NCBI GenBank assembly: GCA_945643635.1
Contig: CALZFC010000005.1
Span: 3,353,501 to 3,417,500, forward strand
Direction: 5' to 3'
Length of the DNA: 64,000 nt
Source of the DNA: Allodiplogaster sudhausi
Lineage: Eukaryota > Nematoda > Chromadorea > Rhabditida > Diplogasteridae
Under the pieces are notes generated by a model. It did no database searches and had not been told where the DNA came from. It saw only the letters and a list, made by a program, of their open reading frames with translations. This document shows, piece after piece, positions 48,350 through 60,939 of this stretch. Numbering within the stretch: position 1 is the stretch's first letter; each line of letters starts with the position of its first letter. The position numbers were made by a program, and so were the translations under genes.

Positions 48350-50852
48350 ATGCTTGGATTCCTCGCAAGTTGCTTGTTGTGTCTGGTCTCTCTCTCTCCC
48401 GTTGTCTCTCTCCGCATTCTCGTGATGAACCCAACCTTCGCCGCCAGTCACTGCCAGTTCCTCGGTCGCATCGCCGACTCCCTCGTTGACGCGGGTCACA
48501 CCGTTGTACGTTTTTGTTAAACAATATCATGTAAATATTTTATATATAAAAAAATATATGTATACTATGTATATAATTGAGCACATGATCGTGACAGAAA
48601 TGGATTCTTCCGTCTCTGATTTTGGCAGCAAGAAAGCGCAGAAAATTGTCTACATCCCCTCGCCTGAGCGTCAGCGAATTTTTTTTTACATTAATATTTT
48701 TCACAATCAACATAAGCAAAAATGCTACTACGCAAAACAATCATTTGACATATGAAATAATATGTTCATGAAATGAAAGCAATAAATACAGGAAACGCAA
48801 TGAACGACATGGAGATCCGCAAGGACCCCTTCAAGAAGTTCGACTTCTTCGACGGACAATTGATGCAGAACATGACGAGGATGTACCAGCAGTTCACTGC
48901 GGCAACCATAGCGGGATATGACATCTGGAGTGAGCTGAGGACTGATGAGGGATACGATGTTGGCATCTCGGAGGTTCCTCTCTCTCACTCCCTTTTCACC
49001 CTCTTTATATCTCACTCTCTTCCACTCTAATTCAATCTCTATCTCTCTCTCTCCCTTTCACCCTCTTTATCTCTCACTCTCTTTCACTCTAATTCGCTCT
49101 CTCACTCTTTCTTCACCAAGCTCTCTCTCTCTCCCCAGATCACAGCTTTTCATTCCTTCGCCGTCATGCGTATTCTGGGAGTTCGCACTCCTGTCTTCGC
49201 TTCAGCCATCACTCTCATGCCACCTTTCGCCGCTTTCTTCGGGATTCCAGCTCCACCAAGCTACGTACCAAGTTTGTCCATTGTTCACACTTCTCTCTCT
49301 CTCTCCCTCTCTTTCCATCTCTCTCTTTCTCTACCTTTCTCTCTCCCTTTCTCTCTTTTTCTCTAATTTTCTCTACTTTCCCGACCTTTCTCTCTCTTTC
49401 TCTTAAGATGCCTTCATGGAGTCGCTCTCTCTGGCTGCTCCCTCCTTCACGTACCCCCAACGTGTCTTCTCTCTCTTAACAAGTGTTGCTGGTACGCAGA
49501 TGCTACTGAAGATGGCAGCTGAAGAAGTCAGGAAAAGGAAAGGGCAAGAAAACGTTTGGCGTTTTTTTTAACGAAATATTTACATATATATGTACATAGA
49601 TACATACGAAATACATATGTATGTATGTATTTCGCTCGAAAAGAAATGTAGTTCTGCTATTGCAAGGCATTGTCTTTAAAAAAAAGAAGAATAGTTGACA
49701 AATAGAATGGCAGGAGGAGATGTTCCGAGCCCATTTCTCTGGCTTGCCCCCCTTCGCCGACCTGGTGAAGCAGTGCGCACTCCTCTTGATAAACACTCAT
49801 GCCCTTCTTGAATTCCCTCGTCCCACCTCAGCACGAGTGCTCCACATTGGAGGTTCGTGCATCCCTTTACATCTGCCCTTGTAAGATAACTGAATTGTAG
49901 GCTTCGAACTCGAGACAGAACAGAGCTCTCAGTCAGCAGCTGCATTGCTAGAGAGAATGGATAAGGTTGATAACAAAGTGCAGCGAAAGAAAGAGAGAGT
50001 TAGAGAAAGAGAGAGCGAGCGAGAGAGAGAGAGAGAGAGAGAGAGGAAGAGAGGGAATGACAGAAAAAAGTAAACGGATTCAGAGGCTGCTTGAAGCTCT
50101 GGAGTCATCCCCTGGCGGAGTGGTTCTGGTCTCATTTGGCTCCTTTACCCAAATCTCGAAGCTCGCAGATGAAGTCTTTGATGCTCTCGTGTTAGATTAG
50201 AGGCTTATCCTTAAGATGTTTAAATGTCTCCGTTTCAGTCGATCTTTCGCCCACTTTCCCGAATACACTTTTGTATGGAAGTTCGATGGCACGAAGGAGC
50301 AGAAGGAAAGAACGGAGAAGTACGACAACATCCTCACCATGAAGTGGCTGCCTCAGAAGGCTATTCTCAGTAAGGCAACAACGTCTTTCGAACTCTTTCT
50401 ATTTCTTTATCGCTCTCTCATTTTCTCTCTCACTCATATTCTCTCTCTCTCTCTCTCTCTCATCCTTCCCCCTTCTTCTTCAGATCACCCGCGAACACGC
50501 CTCTTCCTGTCTCACATGGGTGTGAACAGTTACACAGAAGGTCTTCTCTCTTTCCTTTCTTTCTCTTCTTTTCCTCAATCTCTACATCTCTTTTGAATAG
50601 GCGCCTTCGCTGGTGTTCCCTTCGTGGCTCTTCCCCTCTTTGCTGATCAACCGTACAATGCCGCGCAGGTTTCTTCTGGCATTCAGACATTCTTATTTTG
50701 GTAGTAAACCTAAAGATGTTAAAGTAATGATCTTCATTTTGATTGAGGCGGTTCGGAAAGGCATCGCGGTGTTGTTATCCAAGTATGATCTGACTGAGGC
50801 TACTATTACTCGTACCATTGATAACGCGCTCCACAATACAACGTTGGTTCTT

Positions 50853-50898
<46 letters not shown>

Positions 50899-51515
50899 TT
50901 TGTGTCTCTGACTCACTCTATCTCATACTCCTTATTCCTTTCACTCCACCTCTTTCTCTCTCCTTCAGATTGCAAGAAGCTGCTCTCTCCCTCTCTGCTC
51001 AGCTGCGGAAGTTCCCAGACAGAGGCGTTGACCGACTCGTTCGCTACATTGAATTTGTCGCTGAATTTGGTAGGGAATGAATGCCACAGTTGACGTTTTC
51101 TTGTCGGATTTCTCATGTAGAGTAGAATATGCAGGCCGTCTGCCGAGTCTGGACATCCCTTCCCCTTCCTTCTTCACTTATTACTCTCTGGATGTGATCC
51201 TCCCGTTCCTTCTCATCCTCCTCATCACCCTCGCCATTTCTCTCCGTCTTCTCTTCAATTGCTGTCGTCATCTTATTCGGGGGGAAACTGGGGATGTAGA
51301 CATTCAGTCGAAGGGGAAAAGCAAGGTGCCAGAAGGAGATGCCAGCTCAGCGTACGTTTCAGTCTTCTTTCTGGATTCTAGCAATACTTCTTGTATGATC
51401 TGAAGAATGAAACTCTGTAGAGAATCCTCTCCGCTTCTACGAGGACACCAACACTGCCATCTACACGGCCATTCTCACTCACAACATTGATTCTACTACC
51501 TACAACTCATCATAA
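48350..51515 (+). CDS. UDP-glucuronosyltransferase B
   Basis: Second UGT of the window. Exons: 48350-48505 (signal peptide MLGFLASCLLCLVSLSPVVS), 48582-48669, 48792-48973, 49139-49271, 49408-49554, 49714-49852, 49901-49965, 50084-50190, 50239-50369, 50484-50540, 50601-50668, 50749-50842, 50969-51069, 51126-51351 and possibly a last exon from 51421. Landmarks: FAASHCQFLGRIADSLVDAG, FGIPAPPSYVP, GVVLVSFGSFTQ, TFVWKFDG, MKWLPQKAIL, FLSHMGVNSYTE, GVPFVALPLFADQPYNAAQ, YIEFVAEFG. The membrane anchor (LPFLLILLITLAISLRLLF) is followed by a longer, less basic tail than in gene A. The tail frame is unsettled: exon 14 stays open to 51403, while a frame ending at 51515 needs a splice whose phase I could not reconcile. 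Several introns consist of CT tracts. Confidence 0.9.
50857..50897. repeat. (CT)n in UGT B intron
   Basis: Pure CT tract in the intron 50843-50968. Similar tracts occur in its introns at 48975-49135, 49290-49400 and 50435-50465; a GA tract sits at 50020-50045. Confidence 0.9.
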
Positions 51516-51988
51516 GATTCACAGCAAACTACGGGGTTCCCTATTTGTGATGTTGATAGGTGCTATTCCTTTAGGCACGGTAAGAACTAATGATAAGTTC
51601 ATGTTTTTTTTTGCTTAAAATAGTAGAAGAATATTCCATGTATTGTTTAAGGCAACAAATTGGGTCTTTGGTGATGAGATCATGTTTATTTATATGAATG
51701 GGCTGAATGCACTTAATTACCTCTTCGTAATTGCAATTAAGTATAAAACTTCGCTAAAACTTCGTAACAAAGCAAGGGAGAAAATCGCAGTATATTTGTA
51801 AGCAAACAAATAAAAATCTTGAAATGTGTTAAATGAGGGAAGTCATATTAGAGGCCTTAAAATGGTGCCCTGAAGAGTCAAAATGCTGTAATATTGACAA
51901 TTATTAATGTGGACAATGATTACGAAGAGGTTGTGAATCGTTGCTTCCCTTACACCCGTGATGGGACCTGAGTGGAAGAGGGGTTGTC

Positions 51989-54900
51989 TCAGTCGACATT
52001 CTTCTGGTTCATGCGTCTCTTGTAGATGTCTCTGGCGGGGTCGGCTGCCCCTCCCTGCCCCTCGTCCTCGCTGTCTGAGTCTCCGCCCGCCCGTCTCTTT
52101 CGAGTAGAAGTTGTCGTTGTCTGGCCGGAGTCCGCTGATGCAAGAAGAGCCTGAGCATTAAGATAAATGAGCATAAGGCACATCTTATTAAAACAATAGC
52201 ATTAAAGATGGTAACAAATAACCACTGACCACTTTGGGATCCGTAGTGGTAGCCAATAACTGGTACATGTCCTTCTTGATGTCTTCCACTCTGTGATTGC
52301 CAAACATTGTTCCGTTCTCGATTGGAGCCTTCGGATCGTAATTCTTGATTGCTGGAAATAGAAATTGGTTGCCAATCCATGAAACAAGAATGGATTCTAG
52401 GAACACCAAATAGTCAATCTAAAAAACTGACGATCCGGAGAGTTGAACTTGACGAGTTGTTGCATGAGAGCATCGACGTTGACGAAGGGGCCATCGAAGC
52501 AGAATGGAGGAGGAAGCAGAGTGAGGAGATGGGAAGCCGCGGGGGGCGCAGGGAATACACCTCAACAGCAATCAACTCACAATCAGAAGCAGACAACGAA
52601 TTCACCTCCGGGCACAGTGTGCGGCGCTCCGATCGGAACAGCCTTCGGCTTGAAGGGAATCATCTGTTCCGTGTCCGGGCGGGGGTAGCCGCTTAGCTCG
52701 AGGCCCCGTCCACTCAGACCGCCTCCCATGACATTTGAGGGCCCGGCAGGAGTGATGACCCCGGCTCGAGTGGCAAGGGATTGAAGGCCGCTTCCCGGCT
52801 GGTTACTCGATCCGTTGTTCGAGCCGGAAGGACCGGCCGACGAACTGACCACGCTGTTCCGTTGCAGTTTCTAGAGCCACGGAATGAGAAGAAATATAAA
52901 AAGATGAGAGAAATACTAACAGTGTATCCCATGAGTCTGAGTTGCTCAGTGGAACAGGGCAAGAGAGTCAGGAACTTGTAGCGGTCGATGAGCATGAGAG
53001 TAGCCAAGTCGGCTGCGGCACTGGCACCCGCCGCATCCTTCCCCGTGTCCACTCCGCACTGAGCTTCCCGACGACGAGCGTCCACCTACACGACTTATTA
53101 CTTACACAGATAACTAATACAATAATGATAAAATGTCCGACCTTAAGTGTGCTTGCCAGATCTCCGACCAGAGACTCAAACTCGAGATATCTGTCCCATA
53201 TCTCCCCTGCTCGGTCGGAAGGAAGTGAACCACTCGTCAGAATCCGCTCGAAAACTACCCGAGTGTTGTTATCCTCTATAAAAGATTCTTATAGTTAGAA
53301 ATATGAGCTGAATTCGAGAAGAGAAATTAAAGATTCGAAACCATTGAGATGCGTAAGGAAGTCAACGTAGGCTGCGCAGTATTCCGGCTCATCTCCATAC
53401 TTCTTCAGACCGAACTCGAAAATCTTTTGAGCCACAGAGCTATCCTAAACCAAGCGAAAGATAAACGAGAAAAACAAAAGACGATACTTTCCCATTCTTT
53501 CTCTCCCTTTTCAAGCCTCCTCTTGCAGCCTGACCTTACTGCAGTAGTATTCCATGAGGGCATTGGCAATGAATACGTGGAATCCTGAACGAGTGTCAGC
53601 ACGAGCTCTCTTGAATACAGCACGAGAAGCGACTACTCCCTCTGTTCGGCGAGCAAACTTCATCAGTTGGATGTAGGCCTGGAGATAACGGTACTTCGCA
53701 TGCAGCAGCCGACACGAAAACTCGCTTCATGCATACAATGCATACTCGCTTCATGCATACGGCAACAAGCAAAAAAAAAACCAAGTCAACTCACGAGCGT
53801 TGGATCAATGTGCTCAATAGCGAAGAGCTTATCGTAGATCTTACGAACTGCATCAAACTGCTTCCGTTCTTCCTGTAATAAAGAAGCGGGAATATATGCA
53901 AATAACAAAGAACTCTTTTTTCAAAAGATGTGCTAGGAGCCGTTTCTATACCTGAAAATCCGCATAAGCAAAATAGAGAAGTTGCGATTCCCGCATTAAT
54001 CCAGCAATAGCGCGTTCGAACAATTCTGAAAACACATTCATCAGTGTTTTGAAAGTAAACTTAAGAAAAGAAGGAGAAGAGAACACTTACGGATTGCATC
54101 TTCTCTCATTTGCCCAGACAGTTTAACATCTCCCTTCAACTCCAGTTCGGATGCGGCCTAAAAATAATTTTAAATGGATAATTTAGTTTTAGAGGTTGAA
54201 GAAGCGAAGAAGTGCAAACCTTTTGCATGAACAAGCTCGCCTCGTACCAAACATCCGGGTAGTAGCCGAGGCAGAGCAACGCTTGCTCGTGCGCATATAT
54301 CACTTAATATACTTCATATAATAAAAGCAAAATGGCTTCAAATGCAAAGCCGACCTCTTCTCGCGTAGTGCGAGTAGTCGTCCGTGTCCGCGGGATTGCT
54401 CTTCTCCCATGCGATATACTTCTTCCACATGTCAACCTTCAATATTGGACAGTAGAGAGAAGAAGAGAGCAGAGAAAGAACAAGCTGAGAACCTGCTTAA
54501 TCTCGGTGGCTGTTCCACGAGGAGGAACAGAGATGGCCGCCCTGTTAATTCCGCGAGTCATCTGCTCCAGCATTCGAGACAATCGCTTTGCTATCTAAAT
54601 ATTCATTCATTCAGCTGTTCCCTTCCCTAAAATATGCACTGCCAAAGAAGGAAAATAAAAAGAAATCCGCTGATACCTTGAATAATCCAATCAACAATAC
54701 CTGGTATTCTTTGTTCCTTTCCGTAATTAGCTTCTCAGCAAGAGTTCCGTTTACGCTCTAAACAAAGAACAACTTCTTATACAATCATAGTTCACTGTCT
54801 TAAATTACAAGATGTTAACCTTTTCATATGCGGTGTAATCATTCCAAATCTGTTCGACATTCATGAGCGGAGTAGCAATGGCCCGCTGGAATACCTTCCT

Positions 54901-56324
54901 GACGGCCGTGATCCTCTGATTCTCTGCGTATTGGCCAACCGCAGGTCTACAATACATTTGCATACCGGCCTATTCCCGCAACAACCCAACTCAAAATGAT
55001 CTAACACAGTCTTGAGGAAGGAGATGTAGTCGACGTACATTTGCCCGGCATGAATGTCCAAGCCCACCTTCTCCAATGCAAAGTCATAGGCCTTCGCCAT
55101 CTTCTCTCTAAATGATATCATCCATAATCGATAACAATCTTCATTGTTGTTTCTTCCTACGAAAGGGAACAAATGTAGTAAACGATCCACCTGAATGAAG
55201 GAAGATGTCCTTTTGTCTCGCGAACATAGAAGACGTAGCATTTCCACAGGTCAATGTTGAGTACATGAATCAGGCAGCGGGAAAAGAGCTGCAAGTTCAA
55301 ACTCGATCAGTTATATGCATGTCTAAAGAAGCCTTTACAGTTGAAATCACAGGGATAATGCTCTGGAGGTAAATATACTTTCTGATAGCAAATCTCGTCC
55401 AAAAACACCGTAACCAGAGCATGGTACGGTGTTTGCAGACTACAAAAGTTCGGCGCGTAGTTGATGACAAACCGTTTCAACGTTCTCGAAGTTCTTGCCG
55501 CGAAGCTGAAATTAGCGCTCTTCGTATAAATTAGAAAAGCTCCAACAAATCCACCCCAAATTCTCTCTGTATGTGGGACACAACTCATGATGAAATCATT
55601 TATCTTATTCGCACGATTCAAATAAAACGTACAGCTAGTAAGGAGGAAGGATACATTACTCTTTTTATTATTTGTGTTGGTAATCGCTTTATTCTTTTGT
55701 TTGAACTGTACATTTGTGAGTGGAAACCAGGTTATCAAATGATTATAATATCGCATAGGTATACTATTGCATCTAGCATTCATGGTTCTTGTCATTAACG
55801 CCAGGAGGCAGAACCAAAGAGGAGGAGGAGACTGTTGAATCGTTGTTTGCTGAAAGAAGGGCGGCTGCCTTCTCTAACCAAGCACGACTCCTCTTCTACC
55901 AAACAGGACAACCAGTTTATGTTAACAAGACGCGTAGCAATTAACAGTTATTGGAAATTGCAGAAAAATTTAAGCAAAATAATAATTAGCTACGCGTCCT
56001 GTTATGATGCATTGTAAATAGAAGTTCCCAGTTGTAATTCCATACCTCGTGCTCGATGTACGCTTTCCAGTATCGGCCAGCATTCGGGAATTGAGTAACC
56101 AATTTCTCGTAGAAGTCACGAGCCTGCTCGATCGGGCGGGACTGAAGAAACTTCCCATCATCTCTCTTCACATTACAGACGGGAATTACAATGTCAAATC
56201 TTAGCATTGGTGTAATAAAACAGGACGGTACCTGCGACTCTCGTAGTAAAAGATTCCACGCATCAACATCAAATGGATTCAGTTCGATTCTTCTTTCAGG
56301 GCTCACAACCGACGAACCCGCCAT
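51989..56324 (-). CDS. suf-1: cleavage stimulation factor 77-kDa subunit (CstF-77)
   Basis: Scaffold of the CstF complex that promotes mRNA 3'-end cleavage in the nucleus. The gene reads complete from [20 protein letters not shown] (56324) to MNQKNVD-stop (51989). Recognised exons include 56324-56232, 56141-56046 ([15 protein letters not shown]), a 33-nt exon near 55508-55476 ([11 protein letters not shown]), about 55289-55201 ([20 protein letters not shown]), about 55110-55005, 54946-54825 ([19 protein letters not shown]), 54760-54700, 54596-54495, 54438-54350, 54300-54222, 54158-54090, 54026-53952, 53873-53795, 53679-53537, 53446-53342, 53276-53143, 53085-52918, 52873-52600, 52560-52432, 52353-52229 and 52150-51989. 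These cover the HAT repeats, then the conserved tail with TEQMIPFKP and [14 protein letters not shown] that contacts partner subunits. Same strand as RPL26, which starts transcription upstream. Confidence 0.93.
55290..55800. other. large intron block of CstF-77
   Basis: Except for the tiny exon near 55476-55508, this stretch holds no coding signal of the gene. A 162-codon frame (55307-55795, minus) runs through it by chance; it crosses the real 33-nt exon and has no family match that I can see. Confidence 0.5.
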
Positions 56325-56563
56325 TAATCCTCGAAGAAACAAATCTCATCACACTTAGCTCCCCTACCAGGACGCTTGATATACGTAGCAGACAAATAAC
56401 ACGATACGAGACAAATCCACCCTTTTCTTCTCAGCATCGTGTTCTGATATGTTGACGGTATCAACCGTGCAGTGTACAATGTGTTACAGAAGAGGATGAG
56501 TAAGGTAACGTTTATCATCGTCCAAACACAACAATAAACAAGTTTGGATGGCTGCCAGACGCG

Positions 56564-57800
56564 TTACTCAGCCTCGTCATGCTTGCCCTTGAGGATGCCG
56601 GTAACACGTGCGCGGCCCGCTGCCTTACGCTCAATCATGGCGCGGCGGTCCTTGTCCATCTTCAGCTTCGTAACGGCCAACTGAAACAATATCTGCCATT
56701 AGTGAATGACGTTCTTAATGTTAAAAAGCAGAGTAGACATTGGTCCTTTAGATACGTAATCAATCAGTGAAGAAAATATGTTATAGGCTCACCGTTCTCC
56801 CAGCAACTAAAGGCAAAAGGATATAAAAAAATTAGTTAATTCATTTTAGAGAAGCTGAAGCACAAGATATACGATAGTCCATGATAGCCTAAATTCAAGT
56901 ACATATTGTACCAAACCCCATCGCTCATGTGCAGGGAATATTAGCTGGGCAATCGTTATGGAGAGATCGATTTAAATTAGTTAAACACTATTGAGTCAAA
57001 AAATGTTTAAAAAAAAAACTAAGCGTGCAGAAGAAAAGCTGAATATAATAAACATCCCAAAAAGCAAATTAAAGCTTTCTGCAATCAGGAGAAAGAAATT
57101 AAGAAGAATCCTCTCATTGTCTAGGCTTTCGTTTTGCCGCCACAACTTAAAGGCAATAGGAGACTGGGCGTGAATTTCCAGACAAAATGAGTGCCTTCAT
57201 TACCTGCCATGCCATGCGAAACTTTGGGACAAAAAAGGTCATGGGAGTCTTTAAAAAATATATAAATCAAACGGGCCAAACGCCTTTTCTGTGGAAAGAA
57301 AGAAAACTACATAGACAAGGATAGCACACTAGTACTAACGTTGGAGGGGTGGATGCCGATGTGGACCGTGGATCCGTTCGACTTCTCGCGGGTGATCTTG
57401 TCGATGTGGACGACGAACTTCTTGCGGTACACGCGCATGATGCGGCCGGCGTTGCCCTTGTAGTGACCACGGGTCACAGTCACCTCATCCTCAACCCTGA
57501 AAATCGCAAAACATTCAGCATTTAGCTTTAAAAACAAAGAGAAGCTACTATGCGCAGATAAAAAAAACTCAGATTCGCAAAACCAAACATAGCAATTTCA
57601 AAAATAATTATAATTTCCAAAAAAGACATCAAAAAGGTGAAAGAATGTAACCTGATCGGGATGGCGCGGACGCCGTGCTTGGAGCGGAGGTCCTTGGTGA
57701 GAGGCGCAGACATCAGCTTTCTCCGGATGTGCGAGGGGGCACCGAAGTGGCGCTTACGCGACTTGTTCGAGTCTGACGAGACGAACTTGTTCTGCTTCAT
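56564..57800 (-). CDS. rpl-26: 60S ribosomal protein L26 (uL24)
   Basis: Large-subunit ribosomal protein near the exit tunnel. Three exons: 57800-57653 ([34 protein letters not shown]), 57496-57340 ([40 protein letters not shown]) and 56680-56564 ([20 protein letters not shown], end KHDEAE-stop). About 140 aa, the usual size, with the KOW motif intact in exon 2. The phase joins at ATC AG|G (Arg) are exact. It is divergent to the CstF-50 gene (start codons about 360 bp apart) and 240 bp upstream of CstF-77 on the same strand, a spacing that would allow operon-style trans-splicing in a nematode; this is inference. Confidence 0.95.
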
Positions 57801-58161
57801 GGTGATACCCTGCAAAATCAACCATTATTCGAGGTGCAAAATTGAAGGCCGTGAACAAAAACGGCAAACAAGTCTCATACAGCTGATTTAGGTAATCAAA
57901 AAGCTAAATAATAAACAACAGCACACATTCACATATCTAAAAGTTCAGAACGCTATTTGTTAGAGAAATTTTTCGTTCAGCCCTAAGGAAACCGTAACCC
58001 AGTTTGTTCCTTGCAGGATTAAAGTTCTCATTTGAAAATAACAAAATCCTCTTTTGTGCCCACTGTGATCTCGTATGCACTGCTAGTTCCGTTACTAATC
58101 AAGAAGGATTTTGTTATACTTTTCTTCGAAAGTTCTTCCCACTACTTAAATCGACTGTAGA
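57801..58161. promoter_or_regulatory. shared upstream region of RPL26 and CstF-50
   Basis: About 360 bp between the divergent start codons. AT-rich with no TATA box that I would defend. It must contain both promoters unless a leader exon lies elsewhere. Confidence 0.5.
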
Positions 58162-60412
58162 ATGCGTCCCGACATTAAGGATCGAGATTTCATGTACCGA
58201 CTGATCATTGGGTCAGTTCTTTTCCCTTTTTTCAGTATTCCTTCTTTACATTCGAGTTGTTAATAGTTTATTTCTACTTGTAGTCAGCTGTACTACGACG
58301 GACACAAGCAACTCGCGTTGGATCTCTCGAATGCAATTGGCCTGAAACCTCCTCCGCCACCATCGGATAAGCTCTTTCGACTCGTTTCTGTGGCCAAGCA
58401 GTTTGTTGATGATTCCGACATCCGCGAAAAGGAATCAGGGCTACAGGTTGGTCGTTAAAATGATTGTTATCTTGATTAACGCCATTTCAATAAGATATTC
58501 TTTAGATTGAGAATGTGTCTTCCGGGATTGACTTGGAATTCGACGCCGATATTTTGCCTTGCTCGCCTGAGCCTTCGCAGTACGAAACGATATATCTGAC
58601 CGCCCATAAGGCACCTTGCCGTGCTGCTGCCTTTAACAATGATGGTACGCAAGTCATTTCTCGCAGTAGTTTATCGATGTAATTGTTGAGGAACACTCTG
58701 CGCCACAGGTTCTGTGGATTGTTCTATCAAGATTCTTGATGTTGAACGAATCGTTGCACGCGAAGTTAGTTCAAGTTTGTTTATCTGTTTTCTGCTTTAC
58801 AGTTTTATTCACCAGGTTAATTAAATTACCTTAGGTTCGCGGCGACGTGTCTGAAAACGGCCCGGACGGCACTAATCCAATCATCAGAACTCTATACGAC
58901 CATGTCGAGGTGGTTCTGCTTTTTCGTTGGCATAATTTACTTATTCATATTTTATATGTAACTGTTTGGCAAATTCAATTATAATTCCAGGAGGTGACGG
59001 CAATTGCATTTCATCCACGTGAGCCTATTCTTGTTTCTGGATCTCGGGACAAAACAGTCAAAATGTTCGACTACTCCAAAATGGCCGTCAAGAGAGCAAT
59101 GAAGACAATCACGGTTTACACTTTAAGCTCTAGTTTACATTTATGAAAAAGCCTGGTATCCATTGGCTCTATGTTAACCCCGCCAACACATATAATTTTA
59201 TAGTAGTTGAGAAAGGTATTCTTCAGGAGGTTTCCTCAATTGGCGCATTGTCGTTTCATCCCGGGGGAGAGTTCATCTTGCTGGTGACCGAGCATCCCAC
59301 CGTCCGGCTCTACAACGTGGAAACTCTTCAGTGTTTTGTGTGTTCTATGCCAAGTGACCAGCACACCGCCACCGTCACTGATGTAAGAGGCATTTCCATC
59401 AAATTTTATATTCATATTGTTATTTGTCAGCCGTTTTTTTTTTGCAGATTTGTTACTCAGATAACGCTCGCTTGTACGTTACGGGATCGCAAGATGGAGA
59501 TGTCAAGGTTGGAAAAATGCCAGGTGTCCTGTGATACCTTACGGGATACTATTAAGGTATGGGATGGAATTTCGAATCGCTGCATTGAAACGTTTGCAAG
59601 AGCCCATGACGGAGCCAAGATTAGCAGTGTACGATTTACACGGAATGGGAAGGTTGGATCAGTCATTACATCTGCATTCATTATGCAATGAATTATGGAA
59701 TTTGACCCTTCAGTACATCCTGACTGCTGGACTGGACAGCATAGTCAAGTTGTGGGAGCTGTCAACCAATCGCTGCTTGATTGCCTACACTGGCGCAGGT
59801 GCAACTGGTGGACAAGAGCACTCCATCCAGGCCTCATTCAACCACAACGAAGATTACGGTATGTATTTGCCCAGTCCTCGTATTGGTTGTGTAGCTTGAA
59901 CGATTGGAGATTGCAACTGAACATCATTTTGAAGAAACGCAAAAAAAAATAATGAGCGTTTGTTTTCACAATTCTGTTCGGTTGAGAGCTTCATGAAGTT
60001 TTTGCAAACAAAGTCTGTTTAGGAATGACCCTTCTCTGCAAGCTATGATTTACCTATTTTTAGTGATGTTCCCCGACGAACAGTCTGGCAGTCTGTGCTC
60101 ATGGGATTCAAGGAACACGGACAGGAAACGACTGCTTGCTTTAGGTATGTTTAAGAAAGGGATCATAACTACGAACAGAGAAGAGAGTAAATAAAAGAAA
60201 TGGCAAGAAAAGGAAAGAAAACATTGTATTAGATATCGAATAGATATTGTGGAAATTTCATGAAGTTGTACTAAAATATTGTATAATTAAGATATATTTA
60301 CTTTTCAGGACACACTGCTCCCACTCGCACGTTCGTTCATTCCTCAACAATGCCCGCTTTCATGACTGGAAGTGATGATTTCAGAGCACGCTTTTGGTAC
60401 AAGAAGCCTTAA
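58162..60412 (+). CDS. cpf-1: cleavage stimulation factor 50-kDa subunit (CstF-50)
   Basis: WD-repeat subunit of CstF. Twelve exons in phase: 58162-58211, 58284-58446, 58506-58644, 58709-58764, 58835-58909, 58991-59113, 59227-59382, 59448-59507, 59557-59652, 59714-59858, 60064-60144, 60309-60412; 415 aa against 431 in human. The N-terminal dimerisation part reads [22 protein letters not shown] repeats follow: [98 protein letters not shown], and the end [20 protein letters not shown]. The intron at 59508-59556 is only 49 nt with an AAG acceptor, and reading through it would break the DGDVK-VWDG repeat. Confidence 0.95.
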
Positions 60413-60939
60413 TTACCTTGCTATTATGTAAGTTCGCAAAATTATTCGTTCTTCTAATGATAAATTGTAGATTGTGGAAAGGTGTTAAAATGTTTCTTCA
60501 CGAATTTTTGTGATCGTATGGTGAAGATTGTGCATAAAGTAATATTAACTCTTGCCGTGCTATTTTTGTTTCTCTTCGGTTTCAACCACACATGGTTACA
60601 ACAAATTTTTTATGCAAACAGTTCGAATAATGCTGTGTGGTGCTCACTATTATTAGATATCGTGGTTAATGATGTTCACTTGGGTTAGTCTTGGTTAGCT
60701 GATGGACGCGTGAATGAACTACTTTCTGTTCTATCTAGGAAAGGGGAAATATGGCAACTGGTGGCAGAGAGGTGAGGTTGAATACAACTTTGGGATGGTT
60801 ACTGTAATGATGAAGTACTTTGCTCGTACTGTCCCCGTATGAAGATGCAAATGCATAAATAGTATATGCGCTTAATACTAGTGGGTAGTAGTCCTATTAG
60901 ACGTGTTCTCTCTAGATCTGTCGTAGTCTGCGTCTGTGC

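Noticed and set aside
55307..55795. 162-codon minus-strand frame
   Set aside because: It spans an intron of CstF-77 and crosses a real 33-nt exon of that gene; chance frame.
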